A stretch of DNA of 64,000 nt from Robertmurraya siralis (lineage in GTDB: Bacteria > Bacillota > Bacilli > Bacillales > Cytobacillaceae), in assembly GCF_005502275.1 (NCBI RefSeq), contig NZ_SWLZ01000015.1, positions 1-64,000 of the forward strand, written 5' to 3'. Below are positions 9,248 through 18,423 of this stretch, in pieces; positions within the stretch are counted from its first letter, which is position 1; each line of letters opens with the position of its first letter. The position numbers were made by a program, and so were the translations under genes. The notes below the pieces were generated by a model that made no database searches, had not been told where the DNA came from, and saw only the letters and a list, made by a program, of their open reading frames with translations.

Positions 9248-9685
9248 TTGAGAAGTTATCAATTATACATAATTACAGATGAATTTGCCTCCCATTATTT
9301 TGGAAGAGAGTCTATGTTTTTTCAACTTTTTAAGGAATACGAATCGGCCTATGGAGAATTGTATTCGATCATTACTAAACAAATTATTTATATTACAAAG
9401 CCTATTCCTAGTATCAGACTTCATCAATACATTCAACAACAATTGCAAAATACGGCTGGATATTCGTTTGAGAACGGGATCTATCAAATTTCTTATGGTA
9501 AAAGCAGCTTCGCCAAACTAGAAATTTTTGATCGCTATTTAACCATTGATGCCAAAGGCAGTTATGAAGCAGAAACATGCTTTTTTGAAGTTTTACGGAA
9601 AAATGAAGGAGCTTTCTTAGCAATCGATTTATTGAATGATCGTTATGGTTGGTTGAAGCCTATAAAGGAACGGAAATTTGTTTAA
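9248..9685 (+). CDS. sirA: Sporulation inhibitor of replication SirA (145 aa)
   Basis: SirA binds domain I of DnaA and blocks new replication rounds once sporulation begins. The product starts MRSYQLYIITDEFASHYFGRE, as in the family, and runs to DLLNDRYGWLKPI. The TTG start at 9248 lies 8 bases after AGGAGG; the earlier ATG at 9244 is out of frame. It sits between tkt and yneF, its place in Bacillus subtilis (formerly yneE). The 0A box upstream indicates induction at sporulation entry. Confidence 0.93.
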   Translation: MRSYQLYIITDEFASHYFGRESMFFQLFKEYESAYGELYSIITKQIIYITKPIPSIRLHQYIQQQLQNTAGYSFENGIYQISYGKSSFAKLEIFDRYLTIDAKGSYEAETCFFEVLRKNEGAFLAIDLLNDRYGWLKPIKERKFV

Positions 9686-9852
9686 ACGATTAGATTTAAG
9701 TGATCGAAGTCGGTTGTAAGTAGGCAAAACGATTGAATAATGATTAAATTTCCGAAAACCTTTCATAAAGGTAGGAAAATTTGGTGCAAATATTGTATAA
9801 TAGCCTTTGGTCTAGTACACTGTATGATAGACAACATGAAGGAGGAAATAAA

Positions 9853-10071
9853 ATGGTTTGGTGGGGATATCTACTAATCGTAGTTGCTCTGCTTGGTGGA
9901 GTAGCGTTAGGATTTTTCATCGCTCGTAGATATATGATGAGCTACTTGAAGAAAAATCCGCCAATCAATGAACAAATGCTTAAAATGATGATGATGCAAA
10001 TGGGGCAAAAACCATCCCAGAAGAAAATCAATCAAATGATGGCTGCGATGAACAAGCAGCAAGGAAAATAA
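9853..10071 (+). CDS. yneF: UPF0154 membrane protein YneF (72 aa)
   Basis: Short single-pass membrane protein: an N-terminal helix ([25 protein letters not shown]) and a cytosolic Met-rich tail ([17 protein letters not shown]) typical of UPF0154. The true start is ATG 9853 after GGAGGAAATAAA, not the TTG at 9781. A TATAAT at 9796-9801 is a possible -10 site. The function is unknown, although the family is well conserved in Firmicutes. Own terminator downstream. Confidence 0.92.
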   Translation: MVWWGYLLIVVALLGGVALGFFIARRYMMSYLKKNPPINEQMLKMMMMQMGQKPSQKKINQMMAAMNKQQGK

Positions 10072-10085
10072 AAGAATGAAATTGA

Positions 10086-10121
10086 AGCCACTTTATCTTG
10101 ATGATAAGGTGGTTTTTATTT
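10086..10121 (+). terminator. yneF terminator
   Basis: GCCACTTTATC pairs with GATAAGGTGG around a short loop, followed by TTTTTATTTT. Confidence 0.85.
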
Positions 10122-10166
10122 TGCACATAAAAATCACTAGCTTAAAAATGATTGATATGTTAAAAT

Positions 10167-10180
10167 AGAACAAATGTTCT
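10167..10180. promoter_or_regulatory. LexA-like palindrome before the ABC exporter
   Basis: AGAACAAATGTTCT is a perfect palindrome containing GAAC-N4-GTTC, the core of the SOS box; the outer C and G are replaced by A and T. It lies 214 bases before the first exporter gene. It could be a weak LexA site or another regulator's operator. Confidence 0.35.
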
Positions 10181-10393
10181 AATTGCGGAAAATATGTATG
10201 AATGAAGAAGTTGAATTTTAGCAAAGAACAAGTCATTACAAAATGAAAAATAGTCTTTCTAAATGCAATATTATTTGTTAAACTACGTTAGTTGACTAAA
10301 ATTCAGAATCTTCTTTCAAGAATATCGCTATCTGTTACAGATGAACATTTCGCATCACAAATAATCAGTATTTTGTTGACGGAGGACAAAAGA

Positions 10394-12157
10394 ATGAAAG
10401 TTTTTTTACAATTATCCTGGTTTTTTAAGCAAGAAAAAAAAGCATACATAACGGGGATTGTCCTCTTACTGATGGTAGCTTTTTTACAGCTTGTACCACC
10501 GAAAATTATTGGCATTGTCGTAGATGAAATTGACCAAGGAACGTTAGCAGCAGGCAAGCTATTGTTATGGATAGGACTGCTTGTAGGCGCAGGTCTTTCT
10601 ATGTACGTTCTGCGCTATTATTGGCGAATTATGATTTTCGGTTCTGCGGTGAAGCTGGCACGCCAGCTGCGAAAGCAATTATTTGATCATTTTACAAATA
10701 TGTCGCAATCGTTCTATCAAAGAAAAAGAACAGGGGACTTGATGGCGCATGCCACAAATGACTTGCAGGCAATTCAGCAAACAGCAGGATCCGGGGTGCT
10801 AACCTTAGTAGATTCTTTGGCAACCGGAGGCTTTGTCATTATTGCAATGGCAGCGACAATTAGCTGGAAGTTGACCCTCATTGCCCTTATTCCAATGCCA
10901 TTAATGGCGATTTTGACGAGCTGGTATGGAAATTTGCTGCACCGCCGCTTTCATAAAGCACAAGAGGCATTTTCTGCTCTTAACGATAAAACACAGGAAA
11001 GTATAAGTGGGATTAAAGTCCTAAAAACATTTGGGCAGGAAAAAGAGGATATTGAGGATTTTCGCAGACAATCTGACGATGTGGTTAAAAAGAATATTTC
11101 TGTCGCCAAAATTGATTCTCTCTTTGACCCAACGATATCAATTGTAGTAGGAATCTCCTTTTTTCTTTCCATTGTCTTTGGGGCGCGTTATGTATTAAAT
11201 GATGAGATTACGATAGGTGAACTTATTTCCTTTACAACTTACTTAGGGTTGTTGATTTGGCCAATGCTTGCGTTTGGTTGGCTTTTTAATATTGTAGAAA
11301 GAGGCAGAGCTTCCTATGACCGTGTTTCCCGGTTATTAGCTGAAAAGACAGAGGTATTAGAACAGAAGGACGCGCTTGATTTGATTCCGAGTGGAAAGAT
11401 TGGCTTTCAAATTGCAACATTTATATATCCGGGTGAAAAAGAACCCGTTTTGCAGGATGTTCGTTTTTCTTTAAAACAAGGCGAAACATTAGGGATTGTA
11501 GGAAAAACAGGTGCAGGAAAGACAACATTATTAAAGCTTCTTATTCGTGAGTTTGATTTGAAAAATGGCAAAGTTACTTTTGGGGGAAGAGCGATCACTG
11601 AATATAAAATAAAGAAATTAAGAGAGGCAATCGGTTATGTACCTCAAGACCATTTTTTATTTTCAGCTACGATTCGTGAAAATATTGCCTTTACCAACCC
11701 CTTGATTGACGAGGAAAAAATTTTTAAGGCCGCTAAAATTGCTAATATTCATGATGATATTCTTGAATTTACAGATGGTTATGACACGATTGTTGGCGAA
11801 AGAGGAGTTTCTCTTTCCGGCGGTCAGAAGCAGCGTATATCGATTGCCAGAGCTCTGTTATTGCAACCGGAAGTATTAATATTAGACGATTCTTTATCTG
11901 CTGTTGATGCGAAAACGGAGGAAGAGATCTTACATGCGTTAAAACATGAAAGGGAAGGGAAAACAACGATCATTACAGCACATCGTTTGAGCGCTATTCA
12001 ACACGCAAATCTTATCGTCGTATTGGATGAAGGCAAAATTTTAGAAAGAGGTACCCATGAGGAGTTAATGGAAATGGATGGTTGGTATAAGGAAATGTAT
12101 GTACGTCAGCAGTTAGAAGAACTCGTGGAGCAGGGAGGTTCACTTTATGGAAAATAA
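10394..12157 (+). CDS. Heterodimeric ABC exporter, subunit 1 (587 aa)
   Basis: Half-transporter of the multidrug type: six membrane helices (about 15-300), then a nucleotide-binding domain. Walker A is GKTGAGKTT and the signature is LSGGQKQR. Walker B is EVLILDDSLS, with Asp instead of the usual catalytic Glu. That makes one ATP site degenerate, as in BmrC of the BmrC/BmrD pair. The ATG at 10394 follows GGAGGACAAAAGA; the upstream TTG at 10292 only extends an untidy leader. It overlaps the next gene by 11 bases. Closest by appearance to YheI/BmrC; substrate unknown. Confidence 0.88.
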   Translation: MKVFLQLSWFFKQEKKAYITGIVLLLMVAFLQLVPPKIIGIVVDEIDQGTLAAGKLLLWIGLLVGAGLSMYVLRYYWRIMIFGSAVKLARQLRKQLFDHFTNMSQSFYQRKRTGDLMAHATNDLQAIQQTAGSGVLTLVDSLATGGFVIIAMAATISWKLTLIALIPMPLMAILTSWYGNLLHRRFHKAQEAFSALNDKTQESISGIKVLKTFGQEKEDIEDFRRQSDDVVKKNISVAKIDSLFDPTISIVVGISFFLSIVFGARYVLNDEITIGELISFTTYLGLLIWPMLAFGWLFNIVERGRASYDRVSRLLAEKTEVLEQKDALDLIPSGKIGFQIATFIYPGEKEPVLQDVRFSLKQGETLGIVGKTGAGKTTLLKLLIREFDLKNGKVTFGGRAITEYKIKKLREAIGYVPQDHFLFSATIRENIAFTNPLIDEEKIFKAAKIANIHDDILEFTDGYDTIVGERGVSLSGGQKQRISIARALLLQPEVLILDDSLSAVDAKTEEEILHALKHEREGKTTIITAHRLSAIQHANLIVVLDEGKILERGTHEELMEMDGWYKEMYVRQQLEELVEQGGSLYGK

Positions 12158-13928
12158 CAGTAGCAGTGAGCAAAGACGGGTCTTACTCCGCCTACTTGCT
12201 TACACAAAGCCTCATGTAAAGACGATTGTACTTGCTTTTATGCTGCTTCTCATCGCAACAGTTGGAGATATTCTTGGGCCTATTCTCGTGTCCATTTTTA
12301 TAGATGATTACTTAAGACCAAGGAATATTGTTTTTGAACCGCTCCTTATTCTTGGGGCTTCCTACATGGGCATACAAATTATAAATGTGCTTGTTTCATA
12401 CTTTCAACTTCTAAAGTTTCAAGAAATTGCTTTGAAAATCATTCAAGCAATGAGAGTGGACGTTTTTGCGAAAGTGCAATCATTAGGATTGAGGTACTTT
12501 GATAAAACACCAGCTGGCAGCATCGTATCAAGGGTAACAAATGATACAGAAGCGATTAAAGAAATGTTTGTGACTGTCCTTGTTACGTTTATTCAAAGCG
12601 GTTTTTTAATGGGTGGAATCTTAATTGCAATGTTTGTACTCAATGTAAAGCTTGCACTATTTTGCTTATTGATTCTGCCGGTTCTTTATTTTATTATTCG
12701 TACTTATAGACGTTTGAGTTCAAAGTTTTACCATGATATGAGAGAAAGGTTAAGCCAGCTTAATGCAAAGCTTAGTGAATCCATTCAAGGAATGGGCGTA
12801 ATCCAAGTTTTTAGACAGGAAAAAAGGCTTCGGAAAGAATTCGAGGAGATAAATGAGAAGCATTTTTTTGCTGGCATGAAAAATATTCGTGTGGATGGGC
12901 TTTTGCTCAGGCCAGCTATTGATTTAGTTTATATTGGTGCGCTTATTTTAATTTTAAGCTTCTTCGGCATTACTTCATTTAACAGTCCTGTCGAAATTGG
13001 AGTTTTGTACGCGTTTATTAATTATCTTGATCGTTTTTTTGAGCCGGTTAACAATTTAATGGCTCGACTTTCTTTATATCAACAAGCGATTGTAGCGGCT
13101 TCAAGAGTTTTTACATTATTAGATGAAGAAGAATTAGCACCTCAGCAGGCCCTAACAGGAGGAAAAATGACGAACGGTCAAATTGAATTTAAAGATGTCA
13201 GTTTTTCTTATGATGGAAAAAGAGATGTTTTAAAAAACATTTCATTTGTCGCAAGACCGGGTGAAACAGTAGCACTTGTCGGACACACTGGCAGCGGGAA
13301 AAGCTCGATTATCAATTTAATGATGCGATTCTATGAATTTGAGCGCGGAGAAATACTTATCGATGGAAAATCGATTAGAAGTTACCCACAGGATGAATTA
13401 AGAGCAAAAATCGGCCTTGTTCTTCAAGATCCATTTTTATTCTACGGGACTATCAAGGAAAATATCCGGCTTCACAACGGTGAAATAACTGAGGAAGAAA
13501 TTGTAGAGGCAGCTGAATTTGTTCAGGCACATCACTTTATAGAGAAACTTGATAATGGATTGGAACACCAAGTGGTGGAACGTGGTTCGACTCTTTCGAG
13601 TGGTCAACGGCAATTGATTGCTTTTGCGCGTACGATTGCTGCCAATCCGAAGGTTTTAGTGCTTGATGAGGCGACTGCAAACATTGACACAGAGACAGAG
13701 GAAGCGATTCAGGTAGCTTTGGCTCGCATGCGGGAGGGACGAACGACGATCGCCATTGCCCATCGCCTTTCTACTATTCAAGATGCAAATCTCATTCTTG
13801 TATTGCATCATGGAGAGATTGTTGAGAGAGGAACACATCAGGAATTGTTAGCCAAAAAAGGGCTGTACCATAAAATGTATTTACTACAAAATGGTGTTAC
13901 GGAAAAGTTGGAGGATGTGGTAGGTTAA
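12147..13928 (+). CDS. Heterodimeric ABC exporter, subunit 2 (593 aa)
   Basis: Partner of the preceding half-transporter: six helices, then an ATPase domain with Walker A GHTGSGKSS, Walker B KVLVLDEATAN (normal catalytic Glu) and H-loop AIAHRLS. Its signature is LSSGQ rather than LSGGQ. Combined with Asp in subunit 1, this leaves one full and one degenerate ATP site in the dimer, the usual design of such exporters. The ATG has GGAGG upstream and overlaps the end of subunit 1, so translation is coupled. At 593 residues it lacks the extra domain of Bacillus subtilis BmrD. The pair is inserted between yneF and ccdA relative to Bacillus subtilis. Confidence 0.88.
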   Translation: MENNSSSEQRRVLLRLLAYTKPHVKTIVLAFMLLLIATVGDILGPILVSIFIDDYLRPRNIVFEPLLILGASYMGIQIINVLVSYFQLLKFQEIALKIIQAMRVDVFAKVQSLGLRYFDKTPAGSIVSRVTNDTEAIKEMFVTVLVTFIQSGFLMGGILIAMFVLNVKLALFCLLILPVLYFIIRTYRRLSSKFYHDMRERLSQLNAKLSESIQGMGVIQVFRQEKRLRKEFEEINEKHFFAGMKNIRVDGLLLRPAIDLVYIGALILILSFFGITSFNSPVEIGVLYAFINYLDRFFEPVNNLMARLSLYQQAIVAASRVFTLLDEEELAPQQALTGGKMTNGQIEFKDVSFSYDGKRDVLKNISFVARPGETVALVGHTGSGKSSIINLMMRFYEFERGEILIDGKSIRSYPQDELRAKIGLVLQDPFLFYGTIKENIRLHNGEITEEEIVEAAEFVQAHHFIEKLDNGLEHQVVERGSTLSSGQRQLIAFARTIAANPKVLVLDEATANIDTETEEAIQVALARMREGRTTIAIAHRLSTIQDANLILVLHHGEIVERGTHQELLAKKGLYHKMYLLQNGVTEKLEDVVG

Positions 13929-14035
13929 GTGGCATGTAAGATTGACACAGGATGTTCATATTCTATTCCATATCATTTTAAAGGGATATTTGTTAAAATG
14001 GATAAGTAAAAAGACCATTTTCAGGAGTTGTTGTC

Positions 14036-14743
14036 ATGACAGATGTGAACGTCTTTCTTGCATTCGGGGCTGGCTTCCTTAGTTTTATTTCACCTTGCTG
14101 CTTGCCATTATACCCGGCGTTTCTCTCTTATATTACGGGAATGTCAGTGGGTGAATTAAAAAATGAGAATGCAATGCTGCAAAGAAGGAGCCTTTTACAC
14201 ACGCTTTTTTTCCTATTAGGATTTTCGGTTATTTTTATAGCGATAGGCTTTAGTACAAGTTTCATTGGGGAATTTTATACTCAATATAAAGACCTTATTC
14301 GCCAATTAGGAGCGATTTTGATCGTGTTCTTTGGCCTTATGGTTGTCGGAATATTAAATCCTGAGTTTTTAATGAAGGATCGAAAATTTGAATTTAAAAA
14401 TAGACCCTCTGGCTACTTTGGTTCTATTTTAATTGGGATTGCGTTTGCAGCAGGTTGGACTCCGTGCACAGGTCCAATCTTAATGTCGGTCATCGCTTTA
14501 GCAGCAGCTAATCCTAGCTCCGCACTTGTTTATATGGTCGCCTATATTCTTGGATTCGCGATTCCGTTTTTTGTCCTTTCTTTCTTCATTGGAAAAATGA
14601 AGTGGATCAGGAAGCATAATATTTTAATCATGAAAATTGGTGGCTATATTATGATTGTGATGGGAATTGTGCTGTTCTTTGATTGGATGACGAAGATCAT
14701 TGCTATGTTTTCTGGTTTATTTGGTGGTTTTCTCGGCTTTTAA
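14036..14743 (+). CDS. ccdA: Cytochrome c biogenesis thiol transporter CcdA (235 aa)
   Basis: Six-helix membrane protein that carries reducing power across the membrane for cytochrome c maturation and spore thiol chemistry. Two conserved Cys are visible in helices 1 and 4: the first near [13 protein letters not shown], the second in [11 protein letters not shown]. These Pro-Cys motifs define the family. The start ATG 14036 has CAGGAG upstream. It heads the ccdA-yneI-ccdC region, as in Bacillus subtilis. Length is normal. Confidence 0.95.
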   Translation: MTDVNVFLAFGAGFLSFISPCCLPLYPAFLSYITGMSVGELKNENAMLQRRSLLHTLFFLLGFSVIFIAIGFSTSFIGEFYTQYKDLIRQLGAILIVFFGLMVVGILNPEFLMKDRKFEFKNRPSGYFGSILIGIAFAAGWTPCTGPILMSVIALAAANPSSALVYMVAYILGFAIPFFVLSFFIGKMKWIRKHNILIMKIGGYIMIVMGIVLFFDWMTKIIAMFSGLFGGFLGF

Positions 14744-15133
14744 TAGTTTCAAGACATGACTTTTAACCCTGTTAGAGCTACTGTAATTGGATATAAATTG
14801 GCAAATTAGTAAGAAATTTGTCGGATACTATTCATTGAAGTTTCTAACTTTTTCCTTTATATTATTATTGAATCTATTTCATGTTTAAAAGCGAGCGCTT
14901 ATTTGTTTTTAACAAATTTTATTTGCTAATATTGTTTGCTTTTTAATGGTTATCATACTTAGTGAAATCGATTCGTTGAAGTATTTTTTTAGTAACGCAA
15001 ATTGAAGTTGATAGATGCACTTACTAGAATTGGAAGAAGTTAGCCATCAGGATATCTTCTTCGTGAAGTAGCTTTTGTTAAAGATAAATCTATCATGGAT
15101 ATTCTTTTGTGTTAGTTCTGGGGGTATACAACG
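14744..15133. other. 390-base gene-free stretch before the response regulator
   Basis: AT-rich, with no open frame or strong hairpin that I can support. It must hold the promoter of the next gene, but no clear -35/-10 pair with good spacing stands out. Confidence 0.4.
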
Positions 15134-15493
15134 ATGGCGAGAATATTAATAGTCGATGATGCAAAGTTTATGAGAATGACTTTATCGAATATTTTGACAA
15201 AAGCAAACCATGAGATTGTCGGTGAAGGCGAAAATGGAAGGGATGCTGTTGAACTTTACAGACAGCTCACTCCAGATCTAGTTACGCTAGATATTACAAT
15301 GCCAGAAATGAGCGGTCTTGATGCAATAAAGGAAATTAGAAAAGAATTTCCACATGCGAAAGTGATCATGTGTTCAGCGATGGGACAGCAAAAAATGGTG
15401 GTTGAGTCGATTGAAGCAGGAGCAAAAGATTTTATTGTTAAACCTTTTGATGAAGGAAGAGTTGTAGAAGCAGTCAACCGGGTGTTAAGCTAA
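15134..15493 (+). CDS. yneI: CheY-like single-domain response regulator YneI (119 aa)
   Basis: Receiver domain only. It begins MARILIVDDAKFMR, with the acidic pair, and has phospho-acceptor Asp in LVTLDITMPEMSG (residue 54) and conserved Lys in FIVKPFDEG (about 103). No output domain. In Bacillus subtilis the same gene lies between ccdA and ccdC (also called ccdB) but is not needed for cytochrome c synthesis. Start ATG 15134 after GGGGG. No sensor kinase adjacent. A terminator follows. Confidence 0.92.
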   Translation: MARILIVDDAKFMRMTLSNILTKANHEIVGEGENGRDAVELYRQLTPDLVTLDITMPEMSGLDAIKEIRKEFPHAKVIMCSAMGQQKMVVESIEAGAKDFIVKPFDEGRVVEAVNRVLS

Positions 15494-15495
15494 TG

Positions 15496-15531
15496 AAAAG
15501 CCATTTAAGGGAATAGCCTTGAATGGCTTTT
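15496..15531 (+). terminator. yneI terminator
   Basis: AAAAGCCATT pairs with AATGGCTTTT, with an AGG/CCT inner part. Confidence 0.8.
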
Positions 15532-15696
15532 GTGCGTATTTTAAAAATGGTGTAAAATTCACTCAGATGAGACAAATCCTTGTCTCTTTTGTTCATTATT
15601 TAGTATATAATGATAGGGAGTATCTTGATAAAAAGCGTCGAATCTTTTTATTGAAGTACTGTGGACTGTTTAAATTAAGAGTAAAGGATGTCTCCT

Positions 15697-16185
15697 ATGG
15701 ACTATGTAGTCATTACATCAATTGGGGCGGTATTCATGGCGATTTTCGCTATGATTGTACGGATGAAAGCTGCCAAAAAACCTGTATCTGCGAAAAAGAT
15801 TATTTTGCCACCTATTTTTATGAGTTCGGGTGCATTAATGTTTATTTTTCCAATGTTTCGCGTTACTCCATTAGAACTGATTGAAGCAGTAACAGTAGGC
15901 TTGCTATTTTCGATTTTACTCATTAAAACATCTAAATTTGAGATTCGTGATAATGATATTTATTTAAAACGCTCGAGAGCGTTTATCTACATTTTAATAA
16001 GCCTCCTTGTTATCAGAGTGCTTGCCAAACTCGTTTTAAGCGCAACGATCGATGTCGGTCAATTGGGTGGAATGTTTTGGATCTTAGCGTTTGGTATGAT
16101 CGTTCCTTGGAGGATTGCGATGTATGTAAACTATCGGAAACTGCAGCAGCAGTTATTTGACGATGTTCCAACAAAGACCGTATAA
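15697..16185 (+). CDS. ccdC: Membrane protein CcdC (162 aa)
   Basis: Four-helix integral membrane protein of the CcdC family, found beside ccdA but of unclear role in cytochrome c biogenesis. It has MDYVVITSIGAVFMAIFAMIV as the first helix, then a basic loop, and ends with FGMIVPWRIAMYVNYRKL. ATG 15697 is preferred over the ATG at 15688 because AAAGG lies 9 bases before it. A TATAAT at 15606-15611 may be its promoter. Position matches Bacillus subtilis yneJ. Confidence 0.9.
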   Translation: MDYVVITSIGAVFMAIFAMIVRMKAAKKPVSAKKIILPPIFMSSGALMFIFPMFRVTPLELIEAVTVGLLFSILLIKTSKFEIRDNDIYLKRSRAFIYILISLLVIRVLAKLVLSATIDVGQLGGMFWILAFGMIVPWRIAMYVNYRKLQQQLFDDVPTKTV

Positions 16186-16248
16186 CAAGAGGCTGGCTTT
16201 AACTAACGGGTTCGCTTCTTGAGTGCAAAATTGAAAAAAGACAATACA

Positions 16249-16287
16249 AATGGGGGTTCAATTTGCAAAATGAATTGGACCCCCATT
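16249..16287. terminator. Long hairpin terminator after ccdC
   Basis: AATGGGGGTTCAATTT pairs with GAATTGGACCCCCATT (16 positions, a few G-T pairs) around a 7-base loop. It is followed by ATTACATTTT, a weak U-tract. Confidence 0.7.
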
Positions 16288-16347
16288 ATTACATTTTAAA
16301 ACAAGAGCTTGGAATATTATGTTAAAATATTGTAAAGGAGGCTACAT

Positions 16348-16884
16348 ATGAAAAGATTAAAAGGAAAGAGGTATATAATTTCTATCTTATTCATTTTATC
16401 AGTAGTACTAATAAGTTGTACTTCAAGCCCAACCTTCGAACTGTATGAAGGACATCCATTAAGAATAGCAGTAGTAGGAGAACAACCAGACGTAAAAGAG
16501 GAACAAGTTAAATTTACAGAAGTTTCATTTGATGAAATGACAACGGAAAAATTAAAGTCTTATGATGCGGTCTTTATTAGGGAAGATAAGCTTTCAGAGG
16601 CCTCTGAAAGCCAATATACAGATATTTATCTGAATTCAACAATTCCATTTTTCTTTATTGGAACTGACAATTTTCTTCCTTTTACAGAGAACGAATTGGA
16701 GTACGACAAGACCTCGAATTGGACTGCTGGCACTAGTTATGCTGTTGGCGTTCTTACATCACAAGAAGATGATACATTAAAAAAATGGAAATATAGTTTG
16801 TACAATGATGAAAAGACTGATGAACACATTGAAGAAATGTATTCAAGAATTTTCACAACAATTGATGAACTAAATCAAAAATAG
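16348..16884 (+). CDS. Predicted lipoprotein of unknown function (178 aa)
   Basis: The start ATG follows AAAGGAGG. A basic N-terminus (MKRLKGKRY), hydrophobic helix and lipobox VLISC (Cys24) predict lipid attachment after cleavage. The mature part is acidic, with alternating strands and helices (LRIAVVGEQP, YDAVFIREDKL, IPFFFIGTDNF), suggesting a Rossmann-like or periplasmic-binding-like fold. I do not recognise the family. It is absent from this place in Bacillus subtilis, so it was probably inserted here. The stop codon lies inside its terminator stem. Confidence 0.8.
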   Translation: MKRLKGKRYIISILFILSVVLISCTSSPTFELYEGHPLRIAVVGEQPDVKEEQVKFTEVSFDEMTTEKLKSYDAVFIREDKLSEASESQYTDIYLNSTIPFFFIGTDNFLPFTENELEYDKTSNWTAGTSYAVGVLTSQEDDTLKKWKYSLYNDEKTDEHIEEMYSRIFTTIDELNQK

Positions 16885-16922
16885 CAAATAGGAGCATAAT
16901 GAATATGCTCCTATTTGCTATT
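16879..16922 (+). terminator. Lipoprotein gene terminator overlapping the stop codon
   Basis: Arms of about 19 bases (ATAGCAAATAGGAGCATA and its complement) with a 5-base loop, then TTTTT. The stop TAG is within the left arm. Confidence 0.85.
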
Positions 16923-16924
16923 TT

Positions 16925-17227
16925 TGGTTGTTGAGGAAATATAGATTTCACAGTTGCGTATAACTCTTTCAGTGAGTGTATCTACGTGCAGCGCAAGCAG
17001 CCAAAGCCCAACAAACATTGGTTATTTGAATTTTTACAACCTACGATAAGTCAACTGGAGGTGCTAGCATGATAGGTTTCCTATATCGAAAGAACTACCC
17101 CTTTTAAGTTTGTACGACGTCCTGTGTTTTTGTTCTCAGTTCAGTACTACTTTAAGACATTGTGCTGTTATCGTTCAGTGTGTAACCCATTCATGATAAA
17201 CAAGACTTTCTTTAACCCTATCAACTT
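16925..17227. other. Gene-free stretch between lipoprotein gene and yneK
   Basis: Only a 12-codon frame (17069-17107) with GGAGGTG upstream is seen; it is probably a remnant. No RNA or strong regulatory signal was recognised. Confidence 0.35.
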
Positions 17228-17653
17228 TTAAAATAAATGCTGATAGGGCGTAATATCGATTTTTTTTTCATTCAGTTTCTTTAATAGAAATTTATGGTCT
17301 CTTTTTGGTGTCGCTAATATGTATCCGCGAATTACTAAGTCTTCTGTCACCTTGTCTCGTTTTTCATTTAAAGTGAGCTCACCTATTTTTCCAGCAATTT
17401 TATGCCTTGCCACATCCCGAAATAGTTCAGGAACAGGACTTACTAAATCTTCGAGTAATTCCTTTTGCTCTTCAGTCCATAAATGTCTAGTTTGATTTAC
17501 GTAGTATTCTTCCCATTCCATGTCCGATTTCCCATCTTCTTTTGGAAGTTTTTTCAGGAATTTTCTGAACATAAAATAACCACCAATAGCCATCGCTCCA
17601 GTGAACACGAAAACCCAAATGACAATAAACCAAGCAAACCAACCTTCTAGCAT
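17228..17653 (-). CDS. yneK: DUF2621 membrane protein YneK (141 aa)
   Basis: One N-terminal membrane helix (WFAWFIVIWVFVFTGAMAIGGYFMF) followed by a cytosolic helical domain with the family text EEYYVNQTRHLWTEEQKELLEDLVSPVP. Matches DUF2621, found next to ccdC in Bacillus. The ATG at 17653 is preferred over the GTG at 17662, which lies inside the ribosome binding site AGGTG. Function unknown. It completes the ccdA-to-yneK synteny, although here it is on the opposite strand. Confidence 0.85.
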   Translation of the reverse strand: MLEGWFAWFIVIWVFVFTGAMAIGGYFMFRKFLKKLPKEDGKSDMEWEEYYVNQTRHLWTEEQKELLEDLVSPVPELFRDVARHKIAGKIGELTLNEKRDKVTEDLVIRGYILATPKRDHKFLLKKLNEKKIDITPYQHLF

Positions 17654-17802
17654 CACATTCACCTACATTAAGTATCATATCACCTATATTATAGACGTTA
17701 TGGCAATGATTAGACAAGGCATGAGTATTCAAGTCAAACATAACATCCAAACATGAAAAAAAGCTCCTATGAAGTCGGGCGCTTTAAAAACAATAATTTT
17801 AT

Positions 17803-17899
17803 TGGCGGGACTGCCTGGGAATCGAACCCAGCTATCCTGGCACGCAGGACACAGACGGTTTTGAAGACCGCGGAGGACACCAGTACCCCATTCAGCCCC
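17803..17899 (-). tRNA. selC: tRNA-Sec (anticodon UCA)
   Basis: A 97-nt tRNA with encoded CCA (17805-17803). The anticodon loop CTTCAAA gives UCA (17864-17862), which reads UGA. The acceptor GGGGCTG pairs with CAGTCCC, discriminator G73. The T arm is CTGGG-TTCGATT-CCCAG. A long variable arm TCCTG-CGTGC-CAGGA and an extended D arm are present. These are the hallmarks of bacterial selenocysteine tRNA. It implies that the genome also encodes SelA, SelB and SelD; the start of selB is at the right edge of this window. Confidence 0.95.
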
Positions 17900-17905
17900 G
17901 AATTG

Positions 17906-18423
17906 AACAATTATCATTATACCGAGAAAGATATGCTCTTACAATAATAATTAGGGATTTCATCCTGTGTAATTGGAGTTTTTCACATTATTGTAATAAA
18001 TACCTTTAATATAAGTGTTTTCATGTTTACTTTAACGATCTTACTTATCAAGCCATTTTGATTCATTTTGTCCTCGGTGAAGGGAAGGACAAACCAAGCA
18101 GCATTCTATAATATAGCTGAAGAAAGAGAGAAATTATGCAGATCCTATCATATTTTAGTAGAATTTAGGAATTTTATAAGTGTTTTCCAGTTTCATTACA
18201 ATAATTACCGCGAATAAATCATAAAGTTCGAATTTTAGTAACAAAATTGATGTGCTTGCAAATATAACTGCATGTATCATTAAATTGACAGCATTATATT
18301 TTTCTCCTCTTAGAGCATGAAGAGTGATTTTAATTCCTAACAGCCTTAAATCAATGGTTGATTAATCCATTAACCAATTCTTATTGCTTATGATATTAAA
18401 TAATGAATAGAGGAGATAGGTGT
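17906..18423. other. Gene-free stretch between tRNA-Sec and acetate kinase
   Basis: About 500 AT-rich bases. No intact gene and no clear CcpA site. There is an 8-bp hairpin TTTGTCCT/AGGACAAA (18067-18093) just after a TGA codon inside a 64-codon frame (18023-18217), discussed as a finding. The ackA promoter should lie near the right end. Confidence 0.4.

Noticed and set aside
17753-17947. 64-codon + frame
   Set aside because: It runs through the tRNA-Sec gene and is explained by it.
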